A program made the translations under genes and the position numbers. A stretch of 46,612 bases of DNA from Ruminococcus sp. UBA4240 (lineage in GTDB: Bacteria; Bacillota; Clostridia; Oscillospirales; Ruminococcaceae), in the NCBI GenBank assembly GCA_002395525.1, contig DGXE01000019.1, positions 1-46,612 of the forward strand, in the 5' to 3' direction. The notes under the pieces were generated by a model. It made no database searches. It was given only the letters and a program-made list of their open reading frames with translations, and was not told the origin of the DNA. Below, one piece after another: positions 7,306 to 13,792 of the stretch (its first letter is position 1; every line of letters starts with the position of its first letter).

Positions 7306-8997
7306 CTATACAGCGAATGTGAGCTTGACAAGCTCATCCATAGTGGTGATGCCTTCCTGCACCAGCTCGGATACATTGTCACGCAGCAGCTTGCAGCCCT
7401 GCTGTCTTGCAAGCTGTCCTATGGCATCGGTCTTGCCATCTGCGGCAATAAGGGATGCCATTTCCGGAGTACACAGCAGTATCTCGTGGATAGCACGTCG
7501 GCCTGTGTAGCCCGTGTTGTTGCACTTGGGGCAGCCTACTGCATCATAGATGGTGATGGCCTCCTCGCCGATGCCCATAAGCTCGTTTTCCTCAGCGGTG
7601 GAGAGCCTGGGCGCCTTGCACTCGTTGCACACGGTCTTGCACAGACGCTGTGCCACGATGCCGATAAGGGATGTTGCAACCATGTAGGGGGCAACGCCCA
7701 TATCCACAAGTCTTGTTACGGTGGATGCCGCATCGTTGGTATGCAGGGTGGAGAGCACCATGTGCCCGGTGATAGCGGCTCTGATGGCAATCTCGGCAGT
7801 CTCCTGGTCACGCATCTCACCGACCATGACGATATCAGGATCCTGACGGAGGATGGAACGCAGGGCTGCCGCAAAGGTCATGCCCGCCTTGGCATTGACC
7901 TGGCACTGGTTGATGCCCTCGATGTTCTTTTCCACAGGGTCCTCAACGGTGATAACGTTTACATTGGGCTTTGCAAGCTCACCCAGAGCGGCGTACAGGG
8001 TGGTGGTCTTACCGGAACCGGTAGGTCCCGTCACCAGCATAACGCCCTGGGGAACCTTGATAAGGCGGGAGAATCTGTCGTAGTTGTAGTCCGACATACC
8101 AAGGTCGGTTATCTTTCTTACGCCCACATCACCTGTGGCAAGGATACGTATAACGCACTTCTCGCCGTTTACTGTGGGGAGGTTTGATACACGGACATCA
8201 AGCTTTGTGCCGTCTACCACCTGGGAGAAACGTCCGTCCTGAGGGACACGCTTCTCGGCGATGTTCATGCCGGAGATGATCTTTATACGTGTGATAAGGG
8301 AGTTGTGAACAACGTTGGAGATGTTCATCAGCTCGATAAGGTCGCCGTTTACACGGATACGTATGCGTGTAAAGGTCTGGAAGGGCTCTATGTGTATATC
8401 CGTTGCGTCCGCACGGAAGGAGCTTTCAACTATGGTGGTACACAGCTTTACGATAGGCGCATCGTTTACACGCTCCTCAAGCTCCTTGTCCACATCTTCC
8501 GCTGAGCCCTTGTAGTTGTTCTCAACGTCCTCGATAAGTCCGCCCACCGCAGCGGAGGAGTATATCTTTCCTATGGCCTTGGTGATAGCCGCCTTTGTTG
8601 CAAGCACGGGGACAACGTCCATACCCGTTGTTACCTTTATATCCTCGAAGATATAGAAGTTTACGGGGTCGTAGGAGGCAACCGTAAGACGCTTACCGGT
8701 TATCTTGATAGCAATGATGGTGTGCTTCTTGGCAAGCGCCTCTGGTATCTTGTTTACAGCCTCCGGGTCGATGACCGTTTCCGGATCGTCCAGGTCAACA
8801 AAGGGGATATTCTGTTTGCGGGAAAGCACCTGTGCAAACTGTACGTCTGTAACGTATCCCAGTTCAACTACATAGTCACCGAAGAATTTGCCCGCCGAAT
8901 TGGGGTCATTCTTCTTGGCATCAAGAACATTCTGCAGCTGTTCCTCTGTGATGAGGCCGTTATTGACCATGTATTGACCAATAGGAACACTCTTCAT
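7306..8997 (-). CDS. pilB: Type IV pilus assembly ATPase PilB
   Basis: A 563-residue extension ATPase of the PilB/GspE family. An N-terminal MshEN-type domain (about 1-150) could bind cyclic di-GMP in relatives. Walker A GPTGSGKT is at 324-331, followed by the Walker B LRQDPDIVMVGEMRD. A tetracysteine zinc site (CNEC...CPKC) is intact in the C-terminal part. Ribosome binding site GGAGGAG. It diverges from pilD across an 80-bp spacer. Confidence 0.96.
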   Translation of the reverse strand: MKSVPIGQYMVNNGLITEEQLQNVLDAKKNDPNSAGKFFGDYVVELGYVTDVQFAQVLSRKQNIPFVDLDDPETVIDPEAVNKIPEALAKKHTIIAIKITGKRLTVASYDPVNFYIFEDIKVTTGMDVVPVLATKAAITKAIGKIYSSAAVGGLIEDVENNYKGSAEDVDKELEERVNDAPIVKLCTTIVESSFRADATDIHIEPFQTFTRIRIRVNGDLIELMNISNVVHNSLITRIKIISGMNIAEKRVPQDGRFSQVVDGTKLDVRVSNLPTVNGEKCVIRILATGDVGVRKITDLGMSDYNYDRFSRLIKVPQGVMLVTGPTGSGKTTTLYAALGELAKPNVNVITVEDPVEKNIEGINQCQVNAKAGMTFAAALRSILRQDPDIVMVGEMRDQETAEIAIRAAITGHMVLSTLHTNDAASTVTRLVDMGVAPYMVATSLIGIVAQRLCKTVCNECKAPRLSTAEENELMGIGEEAITIYDAVGCPKCNNTGYTGRRAIHEILLCTPEMASLIAADGKTDAIGQLARQQGCKLLRDNVSELVQEGITTMDELVKLTFAV

Positions 8998-9028
8998 TAT
9001 AAAACTCCTCCCTGTAGGAAAATAAGGC

Positions 9029-9057
9029 TTGAAAAATAGTTTATATTATGCTAAAAT
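9029..9057 (+). promoter_or_regulatory. Promoter of pilD
   Basis: TTGAAA (9029-9034), 17-bp spacer, TAAAAT (9052-9057). It lies in the divergent spacer between pilB and pilD. Confidence 0.65.
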
Positions 9058-9089
9058 AGTATCGATCAATCTAATAAGGAGTGAAACTC

Positions 9090-10085
9090 ATGGATATCGA
9101 AAAGGCTGAGCTCATGCTCAACATCTTCATCTATGTATTTGCGTTTCTCTTCGGCATCACCATAGGCAGCTTCCTCAATGTCTGCATACTGCGCCTGCCG
9201 AGGGGAGAATCCCTCATCACCAACAACTCCCACTGTATGACCTGCGGCGCACAGATCAAGCGCTACGACCTGATCCCCGTGTTCTCCTGGCTCATACTCA
9301 GGGGCAAGTGCCGTAACTGCGGCGCTCCCATCTCCCCACGGTATATGCTGGTGGAAGCCATGACAGGCTTTCTCTTCGTCGGGGTCTTTGCCAAGTACCC
9401 GCCCATGGACTTCGGGCTCTATCCCGTGCTGCTGTGCCTGTTCATCTGCGGGCTAATCGTGCTGTGCTTCCAGGATATAGACAACCGTGAAATGGTGGTG
9501 AGCGTGCTGGTCTACACCTGCATCATCGCCGTTGTAACACGGGTGCTGGGGTATCTTTCCACAGCGGGGCTGCTCCCCGTTTCCTGCCTGCTGCCGGAGG
9601 AGAGCATCAAAAGCGCCCTCATCGGCATGGTGTCCGTAAGCGGTGTGCTGTTCATCTTCGGCTTTATCATCACTCCCCTGTTCTACGATGCCTTCGTGGA
9701 TGAGAACAAGAAGGAGCTGCGGATGCTGAAAAAGCAGCTTCGAGCCGCCGAAAAAGGCTCGCCCGATGCCAAGAAGCTCAACGACAAGATTTCCTCCCTT
9801 ACGGAGAAGATAAACAAGGAGGAGCCTGTCTACGGCTTTGGCATGGGGGATATAATCCTCATGGCTGCGGGTGGGCTTATGTTCGGGGTAAAGGCAACGG
9901 TCACAGCCGCATTCATCGCTGTTATCTGTGCCGCTGTCTACGGCGTTTACCGCCGCATCGTATCCGACGACGAGGACAACGCCTTCGCATTCGGCCCCTT
10001 CCTTATCGTGGGGCTGGTCATCGTCGCATTTATAGGAAACACCCTTGCGGATGCATGGCTTTCAACACTTTATATCGACCGCTGA
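9090..10085 (+). CDS. pilD: Prepilin peptidase / N-methyltransferase PilD
   Basis: A 331-residue polytopic membrane enzyme that cleaves prepilin leader peptides and methylates the new N-terminus. It has the N-terminal domain with two CxxC pairs (CMTC, CRNC) and GSFLNVCILRLPRGE. The catalytic aspartates are expected in FQDIDNREM and GFGMGDIILM. A charged insert of about 45 residues (KKELRMLKKQLRAAEK...) sits between membrane segments, longer than in the E. coli/Pseudomonas proteins. ATG 9090 is preferred because AAGGAG at 9076-9081 is correctly spaced; the in-frame GTG at 9081 overlaps it. It is the only rightward gene of the locus. Confidence 0.95.
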   Translation: MDIEKAELMLNIFIYVFAFLFGITIGSFLNVCILRLPRGESLITNNSHCMTCGAQIKRYDLIPVFSWLILRGKCRNCGAPISPRYMLVEAMTGFLFVGVFAKYPPMDFGLYPVLLCLFICGLIVLCFQDIDNREMVVSVLVYTCIIAVVTRVLGYLSTAGLLPVSCLLPEESIKSALIGMVSVSGVLFIFGFIITPLFYDAFVDENKKELRMLKKQLRAAEKGSPDAKKLNDKISSLTEKINKEEPVYGFGMGDIILMAAGGLMFGVKATVTAAFIAVICAAVYGVYRRIVSDDEDNAFAFGPFLIVGLVIVAFIGNTLADAWLSTLYIDR

Positions 10086-10093
10086 AACGTCGG

Positions 10094-10130
10094 TCATCAC
10101 CCCGTGGCTAAGGCTGCGGGGGATTTTTTT
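10094..10130 (+). terminator. Terminator of pilD
   Basis: A CCCCG/CGGGG-centred stem with a 12-base loop, followed by a run of seven T residues (10124-10130), just after the pilD stop. Confidence 0.8.
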
Positions 10131-10263
10131 ACAGAAATTGCTGAGCAATTCAAATGACCTCTGCTGATCATGTTCAAAGAGCTAAGCAGAAGGAGATCAT
10201 CCCCTTTTGTCTGTACATTCTTTAGTCTATATTCATCAAAAGCTTCTTACAAAAAGCATTCAC

Positions 10264-10313
10264 GCCTCATGTATACCCGCTTTTTGCAAAACGGGTACAA
10301 ATCAGACTTGAAA
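10264..10313. repeat. Left copy of a 50-bp direct repeat bounding the toxin-antitoxin module
   Basis: Identical to 11765-11814 at 49 of 50 positions (A10300 versus G11801). Each copy contains an inverted repeat TACCCG/CGGGTA around CTTTTTGCAAAA, giving a stem-loop. The two copies are 1,501 bp apart and enclose three antitoxin genes. Confidence 0.9.
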
Positions 10314-10324
10314 ATTGCCATACA

Positions 10325-10657
10325 TCATTTCCTGCCTAAGCGGTGCAGTCTCGCATCAAAATCAGAGCGTGCAAATATCAAATCGAAAACATACACTGTC
10401 TTTCTCTCCTCATCGATCTTAAACACTATGTAGTAGTTGCTTGCCAGAAATCTACGGTAACCTAATGAATTCCACGGCTCACTCTCGATCAGCCTGACAC
10501 GATAGGGGTCAACCGAGAGGGACTTTATGCCGTCCATGATAGTAAAATATCTGCGTTCGGCAGCCTGGGGATTCCCAAACTTTTCCTTGATATAGTTGTA
10601 TGCTTTAAAAATGTTTCGATATACACGAGGTTTTACAACAAGTTTATACTCATCCAT
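10325..10657 (-). CDS. RelE/ParE-superfamily toxin 1
   Basis: A 110-residue toxin starting at ATG 10657 (MDEYKLVV), which overlaps the antitoxin stop codon. An upstream in-frame ATG at 10702 lies inside the antitoxin and is not preferred. The fold-typical features are an N-terminal helical hairpin (RNIFKAYNYIKEKF) and a C-terminal sheet ending in DEERKTVYVFDLIFARSDF. It is clearly related to toxin 2 (EPWNSLGYRRFLA versus EPWKSMGFRHVTV), so the two pairs probably arose by duplication. Targets in this family are ribosome-bound mRNA or gyrase; which applies is not decidable here. Confidence 0.86.
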   Translation of the reverse strand: MDEYKLVVKPRVYRNIFKAYNYIKEKFGNPQAAERRYFTIMDGIKSLSVDPYRVRLIESEPWNSLGYRRFLASNYYIVFKIDEERKTVYVFDLIFARSDFDARLHRLGRK

Positions 10658-10922
10658 ACCGCACACCCGTAGCCTGTTCAAAGCGTGCTGATAATTCCTC
10701 AAATGTCATAGTATCGCTGTAATCGGTATGTGCGCCTTCCATAAGCCTGTTGTAAAGCTGCTCATCGGTAAGCTTGTCCGGGTCAAGGTCTTCCGGACAG
10801 CCTTCCACATCATACAGCTGAACAAGGACAGCCAGCAGATCCTCTATGCTCTTGCCGTATTGCTCCTCTATCAGAGCCAGCTGCCTGTCCAGCACATCTG
10901 ACAGCTCTATTGTCCTTGTCAT
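10650..10922 (-). CDS. Antitoxin 1 (RelB/ParD-like)
   Basis: A 90-residue acidic protein (MTRTIELSDVLDRQLALIEE) in the usual upstream antitoxin position, overlapping its toxin by 8 bp. The N-terminal half fits a short DNA-binding/dimerisation domain and the C-terminal half a toxin-wrapping tail. Its leader AAGGAGATGATGATATGACA is shared with the other two antitoxins of the module. Confidence 0.8.
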   Translation of the reverse strand: MTRTIELSDVLDRQLALIEEQYGKSIEDLLAVLVQLYDVEGCPEDLDPDKLTDEQLYNRLMEGAHTDYSDTMTFEELSARFEQATGVRYG

Positions 10923-10943
10923 ATCATCATCTCCTTCGGGCTG

Positions 10944-11264
10944 TCACTTTATACCGCCGAGCCTTTTCTCAAAATCGGAGCGGGCATGAAGCAAAGTGTT
11001 TACTGTTACAGTCATTTCATTCTCATCAATAGTATAAAACAATGTATGTTCTTCAACAGTTACATGACGGAAACCCATGCTTTTCCACGGCTCCCCTGTC
11101 ATCAGGGGAAATCTGTCCGGCATTTCGTCAAGGCTGTTCATCATTTTCAGCAGCTTCTTTACCCGCCTTTCTCCGGTTGAGAAATAGGGTGCCGTCCGAT
11201 AATACTCCAAAATATCTGAAAGAGCCTGATATACATCATCGGTGATAATAACCCGGTATTTCAT
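10944..11264 (-). CDS. RelE/ParE-superfamily toxin 2
   Basis: A 106-residue toxin (MKYRVIITDDVYQALSDIL) with the same C-terminal pattern as toxin 1 (FYTIDENEMTVTVNTLLHARSDF). The start ATG overlaps the antitoxin stop by 4 bp (ATGA). The stop is followed within 21 bp by the next antitoxin start. Confidence 0.88.
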   Translation of the reverse strand: MKYRVIITDDVYQALSDILEYYRTAPYFSTGERRVKKLLKMMNSLDEMPDRFPLMTGEPWKSMGFRHVTVEEHTLFYTIDENEMTVTVNTLLHARSDFEKRLGGIK

Positions 11265-11518
11265 ATACCATATTTCTCCCTCAGTCTGCGTTCAGCCTCT
11301 TCCAAGGGGATAACATTCCCCTCTTTTGCCTGTTTTAAACCGTGGTTCAGTCTTTCAGCCAGTTCTTCCTCGCTGGTGACAGGCATTAAACTCTCCGGCA
11401 CGGGAGACATCTTCACTCTTTTCAGCACATCATCAAGCAGATCATCAAGGGTAATCCCGTATCTTTCGTATAAAAGAGCCGCCTTTTCCATTGTCTTTGC
11501 ATTTATCTGTGCTGTCAT
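11261..11518 (-). CDS. Antitoxin 2 (RelB-like)
   Basis: An 85-residue protein (MTAQINAKTMEKAALLYERYGI) with a ribbon-helix-helix-like N-terminus and an acidic, helical C-terminal tail. Preceded by the same ribosome-binding leader (AGGGAGATGATGATATGACA) as its neighbours. Coupled to toxin 2. Confidence 0.82.
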   Translation of the reverse strand: MTAQINAKTMEKAALLYERYGITLDDLLDDVLKRVKMSPVPESLMPVTSEEELAERLNHGLKQAKEGNVIPLEEAERRLREKYGI

Positions 11519-11595
11519 ATCATCATCTCCCTTGGGGGCACGTCTTCTGTGGGCTATTTTTTGAATTCATAATGTTCACGGCAGGGATGAGCATA

Positions 11596-11739
11596 TCAAC
11601 ACTCGATCAGATCGTGATATTCCGTCTGTATTTTCCCATTCTTGATATCCTCATACAGTTTTGTCAGATATGCAATATTGCTTTCGCTGTAGAAGGAGTC
11701 ATCATCTGATGTCATTTCCACTGCCAGTGTCTGTGTCAT
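11596..11739 (-). CDS. Orphan antitoxin-like small protein
   Basis: A 47-residue frame starting at ATG 11739 (MTQTLAVEMTSDDDSFYSES), below usual gene-calling length. The C-terminal NIAYLTKLYEDIKNGKIQ... HDLIE resembles the toxin-binding tail of Phd/RelB-type antitoxins in Clostridia. It carries the shared AAGGAGATGATGATATGACA leader. No toxin follows: the ~80 bp before antitoxin 2 holds no homologous frame, so its toxin seems lost. Confidence 0.65.
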   Translation of the reverse strand: MTQTLAVEMTSDDDSFYSESNIAYLTKLYEDIKNGKIQTEYHDLIEC

Positions 11740-11764
11740 ATCATCATCTCCTTCGATGGTTCAG

Positions 11765-11814
11765 GCCTCATGTATACCCGCTTTTTGCAAAACGGGTACA
11801 GATCAGACTTGAAA
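11765..11814. repeat. Right copy of the 50-bp direct repeat
   Basis: Partner of 10264-10313, in the same orientation, with one mismatch. It lies immediately upstream (in the leftward sense) of the orphan antitoxin leader and next to the hairpin after the pilin gene. Confidence 0.9.
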
Positions 11815-11819
11815 TAGGT

Positions 11820-11846
11820 GCCGTGGGCAACGTGGTCGCCCACGGC
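11820..11846. terminator. 9-bp hairpin after the large prepilin gene
   Basis: GCCGTGGGC (11820-11828) and GCCCACGGC (11838-11846) with a 9-base loop, 9 bp past the stop codon of the leftward gene. No clear U-tract, so termination strength is uncertain. Confidence 0.6.
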
Positions 11847-11855
11847 GGAAACTAA

Positions 11856-13334
11856 TCATTTAAAAGATACACCATAATTATCCAAAAGATATTTCTCTTG
11901 GTCTGCATTCAACAAATACGTTGGCGGTTTATACAGTTCAGGAAACAGATCTTGTGGCAGACACGCATATCTGTTATATCCGTTGCCTTCATCAGGGCAA
12001 AGATACACGTTACCTTCATCATCCTTATATATATCAAACTTAGTCTGATTCCACTTATCGTTCTGAATAATCACCTCAAGACGCTTGCCGCCTCCTTTAT
12101 AAGCATAGTCTGCAAGACCTTTGTCATGATCACCTGTAACTATTTCATCATAAGTAAAACCGGGCTTTTGTGATGCCTGATGCTGACCATAGTTTTTGTC
12201 GTATACACCGCTGTCATTCTGTGTAGCCTGTGTCTGAGGCTCTGTGGCCTGTGTCTGAGGCTCTGTAGCCTGTGTCTGAGGCTCTGTAGCCTGTGTCTCA
12301 CCACTCTGCTGACCGCCGCCGGAAGATGTGCCGCCGCTGCCCGAACCCGAGCCGCTGCCTGTCTCACTGCTGCCGCTGCCGGAGTTGGTACCGCCGGTGC
12401 CACTGTTTGCCTTGCTCTCCACGTAGTTGGATGCGCCGGCGCCGAAGTCGTAGGCAAGATCCTTGTAGGTGGGGGCTGCTGCGGGTGCTGTTGAAGCTAT
12501 GGACAGAGCGTCAAGCTCCTCGGTGAATACGAAGTAGATGACCTGACCGGTGGCTGTGGGGCTTGCGGCTATCTTGTTGGTGGTGTTGGCATCGTTGCCG
12601 CAGATGTAGAAGCGGAAGTCGCCCTTGCCCATGTTGCGAAGCTCAAAGGTGCCCACAGTTGCGTTGCCGGAAACACTGCCGGAGCCGTTGTCGTAGCCTG
12701 TCCACAGATCCGCCCCTGCCTTTGCCGCATTGCTCTTGAAGTACTGGCTGTAGCACTCCAGCTTCAGCAGACCGCCGGTGGACATGGAAACGTTCATGTA
12801 AACGTTGGAAGGTCCGTAGTAGTCGTTGCCGAATACCTCGTACATCTTGGAGGTTGCGGAGTAGTTGTCCACAGAGTCAAGGCTTGCGGAATCCGGATTC
12901 TCACCGGCTGTCTTGGCAAGCAGGCGGCCTGTATAGCTGTGGTTTACGTAGCTGTACTTGCCGTTTCTGCCGTCCCACACGATGACGCTTATATTCTTCC
13001 TGTTGTCCGCATTGTCGTCAATAAGTCTGCCATATACGTCAACGGGAGAGAACTTGTAGAATGCATCCACCGCATCCTTTACGGATGATACAGCCGTGCC
13101 GCCCACCTTGGCGCCGCCCTCTATGACCACAAGGTTAGTGGCATAGCGGACATTCTCGCCGATGTAGGAGACGGTGGCCTCCTCCACGTTCTTCTGGTTG
13201 TTGGCTACCTTTGCGGTGGCGGAGGAGGTGGTGATAGGCTGCGCAAGGTTCATTATGCCCACCATGATAATGCCGAATATCGCTATGGCGACTATCAGCT
13301 CTATCAGAGTAAAGGCTTTGAATTTTCTCGTCAT
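11856..13334 (-). CDS. Type IV prepilin with low-complexity linker and C-terminal domain
   Basis: A 492-residue prepilin. The class III signal KAFTLIELIVAIAIFG has the cleavage-adjacent Phe, Glu at +5 and a hydrophobic helix, so PilD should process it. Residues ~45-300 form a large extracellular domain. A Gly/Ser-rich stretch then runs into perfect-looking TEPQTQA heptapeptide repeats (~350-380), followed by a ~115-residue C-terminal domain of unknown fold. Far longer than a major pilin (~150 residues), so more likely a minor or tip pilin with adhesive function. Ribosome binding site AGGAGGG. Last gene of the pilC operon. Confidence 0.85.
   Translation of the reverse strand: MTRKFKAFTLIELIVAIAIFGIIMVGIMNLAQPITTSSATAKVANNQKNVEEATVSYIGENVRYATNLVVIEGGAKVGGTAVSSVKDAVDAFYKFSPVDVYGRLIDDNADNRKNISVIVWDGRNGKYSYVNHSYTGRLLAKTAGENPDSASLDSVDNYSATSKMYEVFGNDYYGPSNVYMNVSMSTGGLLKLECYSQYFKSNAAKAGADLWTGYDNGSGSVSGNATVGTFELRNMGKGDFRFYICGNDANTTNKIAASPTATGQVIYFVFTEELDALSIASTAPAAAPTYKDLAYDFGAGASNYVESKANSGTGGTNSGSGSSETGSGSGSGSGGTSSGGGQQSGETQATEPQTQATEPQTQATEPQTQATQNDSGVYDKNYGQHQASQKPGFTYDEIVTGDHDKGLADYAYKGGGKRLEVIIQNDKWNQTKFDIYKDDEGNVYLCPDEGNGYNRYACLPQDLFPELYKPPTYLLNADQEKYLLDNYGVSFK
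12224..12300 (-). repeat. 21-bp tandem repeats in the prepilin linker
   Basis: Units at 12224-12244, 12245-12265 and 12266-12286 plus a partial unit to 12300, differing by single bases, encode the TEPQTQA heptads. Such repeats change copy number readily, so linker length may vary between strains. Confidence 0.9.
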
Positions 13335-13348
13335 GCTGATCGCCCTCC

Positions 13349-13774
13349 TTAATGGAAGTAGACGTAGCGCACATCTGCGCCTTCCTGACCCATCTCACCC
13401 TGAGAGCCGTCGTTGTTCAGCTCTGCGCCTGAAACGCTCTTTGCCTTTACAGCATAAACGGTAACATTCTGGGAATAGTTCTCGTTCTTGTTGCAGTAGG
13501 GCTGGCGCTCGCTGAAGGTGGAAGGTGTCTTTGTGCCTATTTTTGTAAGTTTTACCTTAAAGTCGTCACTTCTCACCTGATATGCGGTGAGAGTTGCATC
13601 TGTGCCGCTCTCGGCAGCAGACATCTGCTGCCCGATAGAAGCGGTTATGTTGTTGTTTCCTCTTGTTACTCGCATGAGCTGGGTATAAGCCTGCAAAAGG
13701 AGCATGGAGGCTATGCCCAGTATGGCAAGCGCCACAAGGCACTCAAGAAGTGTAAAGCCTTTTACCTTTTTCAT
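13349..13774 (-). CDS. Type IV prepilin-like protein (PilV/GspI-like)
   Basis: A 141-residue prepilin with KGFTLLECLVALAILG at the N-terminus: Gly/Phe cleavage site, Glu at +5, then a hydrophobic helix. The size fits a minor pilin or pseudopilin. ATG 13774 is preferred to the GTG at 13780 because AGGAG is better spaced. It precedes the large prepilin by 14 bp. No other candidate for a major pilin is in the window; this is the closest in size, but the ECLVALAILG form is more typical of minor pilins. Confidence 0.82.
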   Translation of the reverse strand: MKKVKGFTLLECLVALAILGIASMLLLQAYTQLMRVTRGNNNITASIGQQMSAAESGTDATLTAYQVRSDDFKVKLTKIGTKTPSTFSERQPYCNKNENYSQNVTVYAVKAKSVSGAELNNDGSQGEMGQEGADVRYVYFH

Positions 13775-13792
13775 TGCCACACTCTCCTTTCA

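Noticed and set aside
7132..8187. 351-residue rightward reading frame
   Set aside because: Antisense to pilB, with no recognisable domain.
11520..11595. Toxin gene for the orphan antitoxin
   Set aside because: The interval holds only a 23-residue frame without any toxin pattern.
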